DNA of 22,843 nucleotides from contig JBJHBY010000022.1 of the NCBI GenBank assembly GCA_050485745.1, positions 1-22,843 on the forward strand, given 5' to 3'. The notes below the pieces were generated by a model, which saw only the letters and a list, made by a program, of their open reading frames with translations, searched no databases and was not told where the DNA came from. This DNA comes from JBJHBY01 sp050485745. Its GTDB lineage: Bacteria > Pseudomonadota > Gammaproteobacteria > Pseudomonadales > CAMLJR01. Below, piece after piece: positions 1-7,682 of this stretch. Every line of letters starts with the position of its first letter. The stretch's first letter is position 1. The position numbers were made by a program, and so were the translations under genes.

Positions 1-43
1 CTTGACGAGCGTTGCAACGACGTCCAGTGTGCGCCAGAGGCCC

Positions 44-55
44 GCCCTTCGGGGC
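44..55. repeat. UUCG-loop hairpin at left edge
   Basis: GCCC-TTCG-GGGC forms a perfect 4-bp stem closed by a very stable UUCG tetraloop, followed by TTT. It could be the end of a terminator for an upstream gene outside the window, but the stem is short and the T-run is only three bases. It directly abuts the nested inverted repeat at 57-145 and may be part of the same element. Confidence 0.4.
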
Positions 56-56
56 T

Positions 57-145
57 TTGCGTTGATCCGCCTGACCTCGTTGCGGTCACTTGAAAGGCAA
101 CCAGCCTTCCCGCGTGACCGCGTCTCCCCAGACGAATCAACGCAA
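57..145. repeat. Nested inverted-repeat element (three concentric stems)
   Basis: Three concentric inverted repeats are visible. The outer arms are TTGCGTTGAT (57-66) and ATCAACGCAA (136-145), 10 bp. The middle arms are GCGGTCAC (82-89) and GTGACCGC (114-121), 8 bp. The inner arms are AAGGC (94-98) and GCCTT (104-108) around a 5-nt loop. All are perfect. Such a cruciform or long RNA hairpin suggests a dispersed palindromic repeat, a miniature transposon relative, or a structured untranslated RNA. It is not a convincing integron attC site, because the outer arms do not match the GTTRRRY/RYYYAAC cores. No coding function is supported for bases 1-190. Confidence 0.6.
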
Positions 146-190
146 GGCCTGAGCGATCGCCGAATTGATCAGAGGTGCCCTGGAGAAGAC

Positions 191-220
191 TTGCCAGACC
201 CGGGGCGAATACTGTACAAA
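191..220 (+). promoter_or_regulatory. Candidate sigma-70 promoter of recN
   Basis: A -35-like TTGCCA (191-196) is followed after 18 bases by a -10-like TACAAA (215-220). The -10 lies inside the LexA-type operator at 212-227, so repressor binding would block RNA polymerase, as is typical for SOS genes. The assignment is by eye. Confidence 0.5.
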
Positions 221-227
221 TAAACAG
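212..227 (+). promoter_or_regulatory. LexA (SOS) box upstream of recN
   Basis: The 16-mer CTGTACAAATAAACAG matches the gammaproteobacterial LexA operator CTGT-N8-ACAG exactly in both half-sites, with an AT-rich core. It ends 31 bases before the recN ATG and overlaps the candidate -10 element. recN is a classical LexA-regulated gene in E. coli, so both position and sequence agree. Confidence 0.88.
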
Positions 228-258
228 CCTCAACCCGGAATGCGCACGGAGCCCCGAC

Positions 259-1926
259 ATGCTCACCCACCTCAGCATCCACAACGTCGCCATTGCCGAT
301 CATCTGGAAATCGAGCTGGACGCGGGCATGACCGTGGTCACCGGCGAAACCGGTGCCGGCAAATCGATCATGCTCGATGCGCTGGGCCTGGCACTTGGCG
401 ATCGGGCTGATGCCGGCATGGTGCGGCAGGGTGCTCCCCGGGCGGACATTCTCGCCAGCTTTGACCTCGGCCGCATCGAGGGGGCCCGGCAGTGGCTGGA
501 AGAGCGCGAGCTCGCGTCGGGGGACGAATGCGTGCTGCGCCGGGTCATCAACGCGGACGGCCGCTCCCGCGGATTCATCAATGGCCGCCCGGCAACCCTG
601 CAGGATCTGCGCGCCCTGGGTGAATTCCTGGTCGACATCCACGGTCAGCACGCACACCAATCCCTGTTGCGGCGCAGCCATCAGCGCGACCTGCTGGACG
701 CCTTTGCCGGGCAACAGGCCCTGGCGGCGGAACTGCGTCAGCGCGCACGCGAATACCAGCAGCGACGCGAACAGCTGGCATCGCTCGAGAGCGGCCACGG
801 CGAGCAACTGGCGCGCGCGCAACTGTTGTCCTACCAGGTCGGGGAACTGGACCAGCTCGACCTGTCGGAGGATGAACTGGCTCGCCTGGAGCAGGAACAG
901 CAGCAACTGGCCAATGGCGAGGCCATACTCCAGCACAGCCAGCACGCCCTCGCCCTGTGTTCCGAAGGTGAGATCAATGTCTCCAATATCCTGCAGCAGG
1001 CGCTGCGCTCCCTGGAGGCGATCGACGCGCCCCACGCCGCACTGGCCGAGGCCACCGAGATGCTCGGCAACGCGCTGATCCAGGTCGACGAGGCTGCACG
1101 CACCCTGTCCCGTCATGTCGATGACTTCGAGCTGGACCCGGAGCGGCTGGTACAGGTCGAGCAACGTCTCGGCGCCATCTACGATATTGCCCGCAAGCAC
1201 CGGATCAGCCCGGCAGACCTCCCCCGGCTGCACCGGGAATTACAGACCGAACTGGCCGGCATCAGTGGCGGCGATGCAACCCTGGAGCGATTACGCGGCG
1301 ATATCCGGACATTGCAGGTGGAGTACGACCGCCTGGCCGCAGCCCTGGGCAAGGCACGCGCACGTGCCGCCACGGCTCTACGCAAGGCTGTGGAACAACA
1401 ACTGAAGGCCCTGGCCATGGGTAACTGCCGCTTCGAGGTCGCACTGACACCCAGGGAAGACACCTCACCGCACCCGGCGGGGCGTGAGCAGGTGGAGTTC
1501 CTGATCAGCACCAACCCCGGCTCTCCACCGCAGGCGCTGAGCCGGGTCGCTTCGGGCGGCGAGCTGTCACGGATCAGCCTGGCCATCCAGGTCATTGCCG
1601 CGCGCAACAGCGCCATCCCCACCCTGGTGTTCGATGAGGTCGATGTCGGTATCAGCGGCGCCACCGCTGAAGTGGTCGGTAACCTGCTGCAGGAGCTGGG
1701 CGAGCGCGGCCAGGTATTGTGTGTCACCCACCAGCCTCAGGTGGCCAGCAAGGGCCATCAGCACCTGAGAGTGAGCAAGAGCAGTGATGCCCGGAGCGTC
1801 CGCACGACCGTGTCAAACCTGGAAGCCGACGACCGCATCGAGGAACTGGCACGTATGCTCGGTGGCCTGGCCATCACCGAGCAAACCCGTGCACATGCCC
1901 GGGAGATGGTCACCTTGACCCATTGA
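259..1926 (+). CDS. recN: DNA repair ATPase RecN
   Basis: RecN is a cytoplasmic SMC-like ATPase that acts at double-strand breaks and promotes RecA-dependent recombinational repair. The product is 555 aa, the usual family length (E. coli about 553). The N-terminus MLTHLSIHNVAIADHLEIEL is typical, with Walker A GETGAGKS at residues 29-36. The middle is Glu/Gln/Leu-rich and predicted coiled coil. The C-terminal ATPase half has the ABC-type signature VASGGELSRI and Walker B region TLVFDEVDVGISG. The frame is open upstream to 175, but the ATG at 259 matches the family N-terminus, and the LexA box at 212-227 lies inside the longer frame, so the longer start is rejected. The gene is convergent with mak, 47 bp away. 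Expression is expected to be SOS-inducible. Confidence 0.97.
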   Translation: MLTHLSIHNVAIADHLEIELDAGMTVVTGETGAGKSIMLDALGLALGDRADAGMVRQGAPRADILASFDLGRIEGARQWLEERELASGDECVLRRVINADGRSRGFINGRPATLQDLRALGEFLVDIHGQHAHQSLLRRSHQRDLLDAFAGQQALAAELRQRAREYQQRREQLASLESGHGEQLARAQLLSYQVGELDQLDLSEDELARLEQEQQQLANGEAILQHSQHALALCSEGEINVSNILQQALRSLEAIDAPHAALAEATEMLGNALIQVDEAARTLSRHVDDFELDPERLVQVEQRLGAIYDIARKHRISPADLPRLHRELQTELAGISGGDATLERLRGDIRTLQVEYDRLAAALGKARARAATALRKAVEQQLKALAMGNCRFEVALTPREDTSPHPAGREQVEFLISTNPGSPPQALSRVASGGELSRISLAIQVIAARNSAIPTLVFDEVDVGISGATAEVVGNLLQELGERGQVLCVTHQPQVASKGHQHLRVSKSSDARSVRTTVSNLEADDRIEELARMLGGLAITEQTRAHAREMVTLTH

Positions 1927-1973
1927 CGCTCAGGGCAGCCGCGGGGCTCTGCGCCTGACCCGGGAGGGCAGGC

Positions 1974-2916
1974 TCAACCAGTCCGAACAGGCCAGAGCCA
2001 GGCGGCGCCGCGAACGCCACTGGCATCACCGTGCTGCGCCGGCAGCAGACGCGTGCGAATGCTGTCACTGAAGATCGTACTGCCCCAAAGCGTCGGTACC
2101 ACCCGGTACAGGCTGTCGATGCGGGATACCCCTCCCGCGAGCACGACCACATCGGGATNNNNNNNNNNCATCGGGATCAACGATATTGATGACTTCGGAT
2201 AACGCAGCCGCAAGCTGTCGCTGGTACAGGGCCATGACCGGCGACATGGCAGCGTCGCCACGGGCCGCACGAGTGGCAACCACCTCGGCAGAGCAGGATT
2301 CCCCGCTCATCACCAGGGCCGTGTGACTGAGTCCTGGGCCAGAGAGATAAGTCTCGACGCAGTCCAGCCTTCCGCAATAGCAGGGCCGCCCCTCCCTCGC
2401 GACATCATCCCCCAGGGCCGGCAGGGGATTGTGCCCCCATTCGCCGGCGATGCCGTTGGCTCCCGCGAGTGGACGCCCATGCACGACCAACCCGCCGCCA
2501 ACGCCGGTCCCCAGAATCACACCGAACACGACCTCCGCACCGGCGCCGGCACCATCCACCGCCTCGGAAAGGGTCATGCAATTGGCATCATTCGCCATGC
2601 GCAGCGGCTGGCCGAGGTGCCGCTCCAGGTCCTCGCGGAAGAAACGGCCGTTCAGGCAAGTGGAGTTGCAGTTGCGCAGGGTCCCCGTGGCGGGGGAGAG
2701 GCTGCCCGGTGTACCGATACCGATACTGGCGCTGGCGATACCGGCCTCGACCTTGAGCGTCGCTACCAGGTCCGTGACCGCAGCGAGGATGCCATCGTAG
2801 TCACCCGACGGGGTCGGCACACGCCGGCGCGCCAGCTCCGCGCCGCCTTCATCCAGCACGACGCCTTCGATCTTGGTGCCACCGAGGTCGATGCCGATAC
2901 GGTATCGGCCGCTCAT
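1974..2916 (-). CDS. mak: ROK-family sugar kinase, Mak-type fructokinase (interrupted by an assembly gap)
   Basis: This cytoplasmic ROK kinase probably phosphorylates fructose or a related hexose with ATP. Visible motifs are the phosphate-binding IGIDLGGTK at residues 7-15, catalytic Asp110 in ANDANC, ILGTGVGGG near 135, and a zinc site of His162 (GEWGHNPLP) with Cys179, Cys181 and Cys186 (CYCGRLDC). The C-terminal HGDASGVRGAAWLWP closely resembles E. coli Mak, as I recall it. Ten N at 2159-2168 flanked by a 9-bp duplication break the frame; removing 19 bases gives a continuous 307-aa protein reading VINIVDPDVVVLAGGVSRI across the join. The start ATG (2914-2916) overlaps the ampE stop as ATGA, implying translational coupling. 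Closeness to AmpD leaves N-acetylhexosamine as an alternative substrate, but the motifs look more like Mak than NagK. Confidence 0.88.
2150..2177. other. Assembly gap (N10) flanked by identical 9-bp copies
   Basis: Ten N occupy 2159-2168. CATCGGGAT occurs immediately before (2150-2158) and immediately after (2169-2177). Deleting the N run and one copy restores the ROK kinase reading frame. This looks like a scaffolder joining two contigs that overlap by 9 bp, not missing sequence. Confidence 0.93.
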
Positions 2917-3761
2917 AACAACTGTACAGCAGCCATGACAAAGACCCAGCAGATCACACTGCGGGTCAGCAGGGCACCGACTTCCCGCAGTTCATCCGCC
3001 GCGCGCTCGCGAAAACGCGCGTCCGGGCCATCATCGAAGGGCCTGGCCAACAGGGCGGCGCGCTGAAAGCGGGCCAGCAGTGTGGCGCTGGCCTCGCCCC
3101 TGGTCCAACTGTGCTGCCACTCTCTGAAGCAGTCGACGAAACTGCCCGTCAGCGCGAAGGCCAGGCCCAGAAAGCGCACCGGCAACCACTCCAGCAACCA
3201 CAGAAGCTTTGCCGCCAACGTGACCTGCGGCGCCTCGGGATCGTGGCGCGCCTCGATCGCCAGCAGACGGTAGGCCAGCGCGACCGCCGGTCCGAGCAGG
3301 AAAAACCAGAACACCACGACAAACCAGCGCTCCAGACCGAGATAGAGCACAGACTCGCGTACGCGCTCATGCAGGGCCTGGTCGGACTCGATGCCCTCCT
3401 TGCCAACGTCCACCCCGAGCGGTGCGGCCAGTTCGCAAGCCGCTTCGGTGTCACCCCGCTGCCAGGCATCAAGATAGCGGTCCAGCGCCGCTCTGAGGTC
3501 TCCGCGTCCCATGCTGTAGAGCAGCACCAGCAGATACAACAGGAATAGCGGTAGCCCATACCAGACCGAGCGCAGCGCCCAGTCCAGGAGGACGATCAGC
3601 AGTACGGGCAGGGCAATGAGCAGCGGCAGGTGCAGCGCCGGCAGCGGCACGCGCTGCACCTGCCCGCGAAGGGCATGAACCCAGCCGTCCCACTGCACCG
3701 GGCCACCGGAACCCCACCACTGCAACAGCAGCAGGGCCAGAACAATCGCGAGAAATGTCAT
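2913..3761 (-). CDS. ampE: AmpE-like inner-membrane protein
   Basis: The 282-aa product fits the AmpE family (E. coli about 284 aa), a polytopic inner-membrane protein encoded behind ampD and linked to beta-lactamase regulation and cell-wall signalling; its biochemical role is unclear. An N-terminal segment beginning MTFLAIVLALLLLQWW is hydrophobic. Further strongly hydrophobic stretches lie near residues 40-80 and 145-165, and the C-terminus also looks membrane-embedded. The ATG at 3761 is chosen because it overlaps the ampD stop as ATGA; the frame is open upstream to 3794, but that region is internal to ampD. The gene ends with a second ATGA overlap into mak. Assignment rests on overall character and position more than on diagnostic motifs. 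Confidence 0.85.
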   Translation of the reverse strand: MTFLAIVLALLLLQWWGSGGPVQWDGWVHALRGQVQRVPLPALHLPLLIALPVLLIVLLDWALRSVWYGLPLFLLYLLVLLYSMGRGDLRAALDRYLDAWQRGDTEAACELAAPLGVDVGKEGIESDQALHERVRESVLYLGLERWFVVVFWFFLLGPAVALAYRLLAIEARHDPEAPQVTLAAKLLWLLEWLPVRFLGLAFALTGSFVDCFREWQHSWTRGEASATLLARFQRAALLARPFDDGPDARFRERAADELREVGALLTRSVICWVFVMAAVQLL

Positions 3762-4309
3762 GCGTCTGCCATCAGCTCCCTGTAGAGGGCCCAATCGAAC
3801 GCCGGGCCCGGGTCCGTCTTGCGCCCCGGCGCGATATCCGCATGGCCAGCGATGCGCTGCCTGGTAATGCCGGGATAGCGCTGCCGCAGCAAGCCTGATA
3901 CCTCGGCCAGTCGGCGGTACTGCAGGGGAGTATACGGAGTGTGGTCGGTACCCTCCAGTTCGATACCAATACTGAAGTCGTTGCAGGCTTCGCGTCCGAG
4001 AAAACGGGACACCCCCGCGTGCCAGGCGCGACGATCAAACGATACGAACTGCAGCACGTCGCCACCGCGCTGGATCAACAGGTGGGCAGATACACGCAGG
4101 GATTCCAGCCCGGCCAGGGAGGCGTCCAGGGAACAGTCCAGAGTGTTGCAGAACAGGGCCTCGACCAGCCCGGTACCGAACTGGCCGGGTGGCAGGCTGA
4201 TATTGTGAATGACCAGCAGGTCGACCGGCGTGCCGGGGGGGCGCGAATCCTGATTCGGGCTGGGGCAATGGCGCACCCCGGTCAGCCAGCCTGAGGCATC
4301 AATCAACAT
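3758..4309 (-). CDS. ampD: 1,6-anhydro-N-acetylmuramyl-L-alanine amidase AmpD
   Basis: AmpD is a cytoplasmic zinc amidase that removes the peptide from 1,6-anhydroMurNAc-peptides during peptidoglycan recycling and so controls the muropeptide signal for AmpR/ampC. The protein is 183 aa, the usual family size. Likely zinc ligands are His35 (LLVIHNISLPP), His156 (AGHADIAPGRKTDPG) and Asp166, with Lys164 and the Glu in IGIELEGTD as catalytic-site residues. Spacing matches known AmpD proteins with a shift of one or two residues. There is no signal peptide, so it is cytosolic AmpD, not AmiD. It is the first gene of a coupled ampD-ampE-mak unit. Confidence 0.95.
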   Translation of the reverse strand: MLIDASGWLTGVRHCPSPNQDSRPPGTPVDLLVIHNISLPPGQFGTGLVEALFCNTLDCSLDASLAGLESLRVSAHLLIQRGGDVLQFVSFDRRAWHAGVSRFLGREACNDFSIGIELEGTDHTPYTPLQYRRLAEVSGLLRQRYPGITRQRIAGHADIAPGRKTDPGPAFDWALYRELMADA

Positions 4310-4338
4310 GGGTGAGGATGATCCGGCACATGGCGAGG

Positions 4339-4367
4339 ATCATACACAGCCCGTTGCTGGCTGAACA
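4339..4367 (-). promoter_or_regulatory. Weak candidate promoter of ampD-ampE-mak
   Basis: On the minus strand TGTTCA (plus 4362-4367) and TATGAT (plus 4339-4344) are separated by 17 bases and lie about 30 bases before the ampD ATG. The -10 matches consensus in 5 of 6 positions but the -35 only in 3 of 6. Confidence 0.3.
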
Positions 4368-4368
4368 G

Positions 4369-4404
4369 AAAAGGCGCCGCCCCGGGAACGTCGCAACAGC
4401 GCCT
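4369..4404 (-). terminator. Possible terminator after the DUF1631 gene
   Basis: On the minus strand AGGCGC and GCGCCT can pair across a loop of about 21 nt, followed by TTTTCTG. The hairpin begins 8 bases after the DUF1631 stop. The long loop makes it a weak candidate. If it is inactive, DUF1631 could be cotranscribed with ampD-ampE-mak. Confidence 0.35.
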
Positions 4405-4411
4405 CTGCGCG

Positions 4412-6883
4412 TCAGACCCGCGGCTCACCCCGCATTTGACGCAGGTTGCCGATCACTGACTCCAGGGCGCGATCAAACAGGCGGCTGTCATCCAGCAGCT
4501 TGAGTACGCCGGTATCGAGGTCCAGAGCCAGTTGCTCGCGGGCACTCTCCGCCACCTTGACCCCCGCCCGATTGACGAAGATATAACGGCCAGTGGCACG
4601 AATCACCGCCGCCAGCCGGCAGCGCAGCACAGTCGACTCGGGGCCGGGAAACTCGACCCAACTGCCAATGCGCAGATTATCGATATTGGCGAGCGCCGCC
4701 GCCGAAGCGGTGGGCGCGCTCGTCTCCGCGGTATCGCCGGATTCGGCTGGCTGCTCTCCGGGTATCCCTTCGTTTGCAGCAACGGCCGGAATCGAGGCCT
4801 CGGCGGGGTCACCAAAGGCCAGCGACAGCTCGCGGTCGAGATCCTCGATAGCCGCGGATGGCTCCTCTGCGGAGAGCGGCTCGGGCTCCAGCTCTTTATG
4901 CCCCATCTCCGCAGCGTCATGCCCACTCTCCGAGGGCGATGGGCTGTGTTCGAGGCGAGCGTCCAGAACCTGATCCAGGGTCAACGGCCCGGGCGGCGCA
5001 ACCGTCGCCGCCGACGGCTCCACAGCCCCTGCCGGTGCCTCGGCAACCATGGACGCGGACGCGGGCTCCGGGGTGGCCGCACCGCCCTGGCGCAGTATCG
5101 CGAGATGGATGTGCTCGAGCTCCGCGAACAGCTGATTCATATCGTAGGGATTGAAACCGACCCGGGTCAGTCCCCCACGCAACTGCCTGAGCAGGCCGGG
5201 CAGGCGCTGCATCAGGCGCCGACGCCCCTCGGCATCGGTGACGGGGCGGATACTCTCAAGCAGTTCGTCCACCGTGGCCAGACCCTGGCGCCACTCCTCG
5301 CTGCCCTCACCCTCACGCAGACAGCTGAGAAACAGGACATGGCTCCAGCCGTCCTGCAGCAATCGGGCCACCACCGCGGGCAGGGTCAGGCCCTCGACAC
5401 GCTCATTCAGCGCCTGCTGGACGGTATTCCGCGCCATCTCGGAGCGGGCGCGACCATCCTCGGCGTCGACGGTACGTTGCTCGACAAGGTTGGCACGGCG
5501 ACGCTCCTGCTCCATGAAGGAAACGAAGTCGGCGAGGAACTCCGTGAAAATGATGACATCGTGGTCGAACTCGTTCAGCACGCGATCAACCACGGCGGCC
5601 ATCTTGCGGTACAGCGGGTCGCGTTCGATATCCGCACCCGGTGCCCAGCCAATGCCCGCCGTGGCCATTTCGTTCAGCAGTTTGCGCGCCGGATGCCCGC
5701 CCTTTCCAAAAAAGGACTTGTCGAGCATCGCCACCTTGAGGATGGGAATCTGCAGGCGCGCAATCAGGCCCTTCAGTGGCGCCGCCAGATTGCGATCTTC
5801 AAGAATGAACTGGAACAGCATGGAGACCAGGTTGATGGCGTCATCGTCGGCCTGCCCGATGCTCACGTTCTGCCGGGGACTGCGCGCCTGAATCAGCGGC
5901 TGCAGTGCCGCCAGCACATCCAGCTGGAGACTTCCGGAGGAACCCTGTGCCACCTGCTCGATCTGGCTCAGCTGGCCGGACTGTACCTGCCCAAGCAATT
6001 GCAGCAGCGTCGACTGGGGCAGCGCCTGCTGTGCGCCGGCAGGCCCTGCGGAAACGGTCTGAGGGCCGCGGGCCTGGTGCAGCAGGTTGCTCAGCTGCTG
6101 GAACAGCTGTTCCTCCTCAACACTTGCGCCGTGCGTGTCACCTGTACTACGTGTCGACGCCGCCGGCGATGTTGCTCGCTGCTTGCGGCGCAGGTCCGGG
6201 TTGCGCAGGCCGGGCAGGACGCCACACTCCTCCAGCACCTTGTTGCACTGATCGTAGAATCCGGCGAGGGCATTGACCACGACCCGCTCGAACAGCTTGA
6301 ACAGAACCAGACGCGCCTTGATGTCCATCTCCAGGGTGCGGCAGGCGGAAATGAACGCTGTGCACAGCGCCGCGGGGGCCAGAGGGTTGTCACGCAGGGC
6401 CAGCTTGCGGCTCGGGGCAACGGCATCGAGACGCAGGGTCAACAGCTGCAGGGCCTCGGCAAATTGCCGCTCTGCCCGGGCCACCATGGCATCCACGGCG
6501 ACCATCTCCTCGAGCTCCTCGTGGTCGACCAGGGACAATTCACTGGCCACGGCATCATCCAGCAGAGCGTCGCGAGGGCCTGGCATGACGGCCTGTACCA
6601 GGGTGGCGATGCCATCCTGCAGCTGGTGCACCAGCGCCTGTTCGATGCCGCGACGACGAATGCGCAGCTCACGCATGGACTCGAAAAAGAGGTTCTGCTC
6701 CGCATTGCTGCCAGCGCGATCCGCCAGCTCGAACAGGGCGTCATCGGCCTGGTCAAACAGGGCCTGCAATGGCGCCTGCAATGCAGGGCCCATGCACTCA
6801 TGCAGGCGCAGCAGTGCCTGCGGCAGCGCCGCGGGAGGGCGGGCCGGCTTCAGTGGTACCACCTTGGATTTTGGATCGACCAT
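4412..6883 (-). CDS. DUF1631 family protein, function unknown
   Basis: This is an 823-aa protein of the DUF1631 family, found in many gamma- and betaproteobacteria and of unknown function. No signal peptide or membrane segment is seen, so it is probably cytoplasmic. It is mostly alpha-helical in character, with a low-complexity Ala/Glu/Pro-rich acidic linker at about residues 615-725. A conserved C-terminal module follows, starting near NLRIGSWVEF, containing GRYIFVNRAGVKV, and ending near LDDSRLFDRAL. That module resembles a small beta-barrel, possibly PilZ-like, though I cannot show this. A TTG two codons upstream (6889) is an alternative start; neither start has a strong Shine-Dalgarno. 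Its position between ampD and nadC/pilA is, to my knowledge, conserved in Pseudomonas-type genomes, which hints at surface or pilus-related physiology but proves nothing. Confidence 0.85.
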   Translation of the reverse strand: MVDPKSKVVPLKPARPPAALPQALLRLHECMGPALQAPLQALFDQADDALFELADRAGSNAEQNLFFESMRELRIRRRGIEQALVHQLQDGIATLVQAVMPGPRDALLDDAVASELSLVDHEELEEMVAVDAMVARAERQFAEALQLLTLRLDAVAPSRKLALRDNPLAPAALCTAFISACRTLEMDIKARLVLFKLFERVVVNALAGFYDQCNKVLEECGVLPGLRNPDLRRKQRATSPAASTRSTGDTHGASVEEEQLFQQLSNLLHQARGPQTVSAGPAGAQQALPQSTLLQLLGQVQSGQLSQIEQVAQGSSGSLQLDVLAALQPLIQARSPRQNVSIGQADDDAINLVSMLFQFILEDRNLAAPLKGLIARLQIPILKVAMLDKSFFGKGGHPARKLLNEMATAGIGWAPGADIERDPLYRKMAAVVDRVLNEFDHDVIIFTEFLADFVSFMEQERRRANLVEQRTVDAEDGRARSEMARNTVQQALNERVEGLTLPAVVARLLQDGWSHVLFLSCLREGEGSEEWRQGLATVDELLESIRPVTDAEGRRRLMQRLPGLLRQLRGGLTRVGFNPYDMNQLFAELEHIHLAILRQGGAATPEPASASMVAEAPAGAVEPSAATVAPPGPLTLDQVLDARLEHSPSPSESGHDAAEMGHKELEPEPLSAEEPSAAIEDLDRELSLAFGDPAEASIPAVAANEGIPGEQPAESGDTAETSAPTASAAALANIDNLRIGSWVEFPGPESTVLRCRLAAVIRATGRYIFVNRAGVKVAESAREQLALDLDTGVLKLLDDSRLFDRALESVIGNLRQMRGEPRV

Positions 6884-7073
6884 GGCCAAGTACCCGAAAA
6901 CGGTTCACAGCGACGACTCCGGGCACATGCACGCGCCGGGAGCCCTACAATTCCGATCATAGGGCAGTCACCTTGCGATGTCGCCACCACTTCACCGGAC
7001 CTTGAAGTGCATCACACTGCCGAGCACCGGCAATCGGTGCGGGGTGACTCACGTCCATTAGAATCAGTGCCCC

Positions 7074-7088
7074 GATCATGCGATGATC
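7074..7088. promoter_or_regulatory. Palindrome just upstream of the retropepsin start
   Basis: GATCAT-GCG-ATGATC is a perfect 6-bp-arm palindrome ending 5 bases before the ATG at 7094, in the 210-bp divergent region between DUF1631 and the protease gene. It could be an operator or an RNA hairpin masking the ribosome binding site, since no clear Shine-Dalgarno exists there. Function is unproven. Confidence 0.35.
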
Positions 7089-7093
7089 CAGAC

Positions 7094-7627
7094 ATGCAAA
7101 CCTCCCACCCCACCGGCCGCTATGGCCTGGCCATGTTTGCCCTCGCCTGGCTGGTGCTGCTGGGCCTGGGGGTCGTGGCCTACAGCGGCTGGCTTGATTC
7201 CCGCGAACAGTCCCGCCTCAGCCCCAGGGGCGAGGTCATGGCGGACGGCACGGCACTGGTACGCCTGCGCCCCGATCCGCGTCATCACTACTACACCCGC
7301 GGCCGCATCAACGGCCAGGACGTGGTGCTGCTGGTGGACACCGGTGCCAGCGCCGTGGTCATCCCCCAGGGGCTGGCCCGCGGCATGGACCTGCCGGACC
7401 TCGGTCGCGGTGTTGCCATGACCGCGAACGGCCGCGTCCAGGTCACGCAGACGCGGCTGCAGTACCTGGACATCGGCCCGATCCGGCTTTACGACGTGCC
7501 CGCCGCGATCAATCCGGGCATGGATGGCAGGGTCATCCTGCTCGGTATGTCGGCGCTCAGCCGCCTTGGCTTTCGCAGCGAGGACGGCGACCTGATCCTG
7601 GAACAGCACCCCGCCCGCGCGCCCTGA
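7094..7627 (+). CDS. Membrane-anchored retropepsin-like aspartic protease (TIGR02281-type)
   Basis: The 177-aa protein has one N-terminal membrane segment (about residues 11-33, rich in Leu, Ala, Val and Gly) followed by a single retropepsin-like domain in the presumed periplasm. The catalytic motif is VDTGAS at residues 81-86. The family C-terminal motif is seen as ILLGMSALSRLGF near 148-160. With only one DTG per chain, activity would need a homodimer, as in retroviral proteases. No substrate is known for this bacterial family. The same frame is open far upstream, antisense to DUF1631, but the ATG at 7094 opens directly onto a membrane anchor. nadC starts 55 bp downstream on the same strand, so cotranscription is plausible. 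Confidence 0.9.
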   Translation: MQTSHPTGRYGLAMFALAWLVLLGLGVVAYSGWLDSREQSRLSPRGEVMADGTALVRLRPDPRHHYYTRGRINGQDVVLLVDTGASAVVIPQGLARGMDLPDLGRGVAMTANGRVQVTQTRLQYLDIGPIRLYDVPAAINPGMDGRVILLGMSALSRLGFRSEDGDLILEQHPARAP

Positions 7628-7682
7628 GCCCGGCATTCCTGATAGACTGCGGGCCGCACCGACAGCCAACCGGAAGCCCCCC

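Noticed and set aside
57..145. Possible integron attC site
   Set aside because: The arms are paired like an attC, but the outer cores do not fit GTTRRRY/RYYYAAC and no integrase or cassette genes are present.
2..223. Small plus-strand open frame at the left edge
   Set aside because: It runs through the nested inverted repeat, the recN promoter and the LexA box, and has no recognisable domain or ribosome binding site.
2065..2158. Alternative C-terminus of the ROK kinase in the frame read straight through the N run
   Set aside because: That frame gives unrelated Arg-rich sequence, whereas collapsing the 9-bp duplication gives the expected conserved kinase C-terminus.
4532..7627. Very long plus-strand open frame (over 1000 codons) antisense to DUF1631
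   Set aside because: Its first part is Gln/Arg/Leu-rich shadow translation of the reverse strand of a GC-rich gene with no recognisable domain. Only the portion from 7094 (the retropepsin-like protease) is real.
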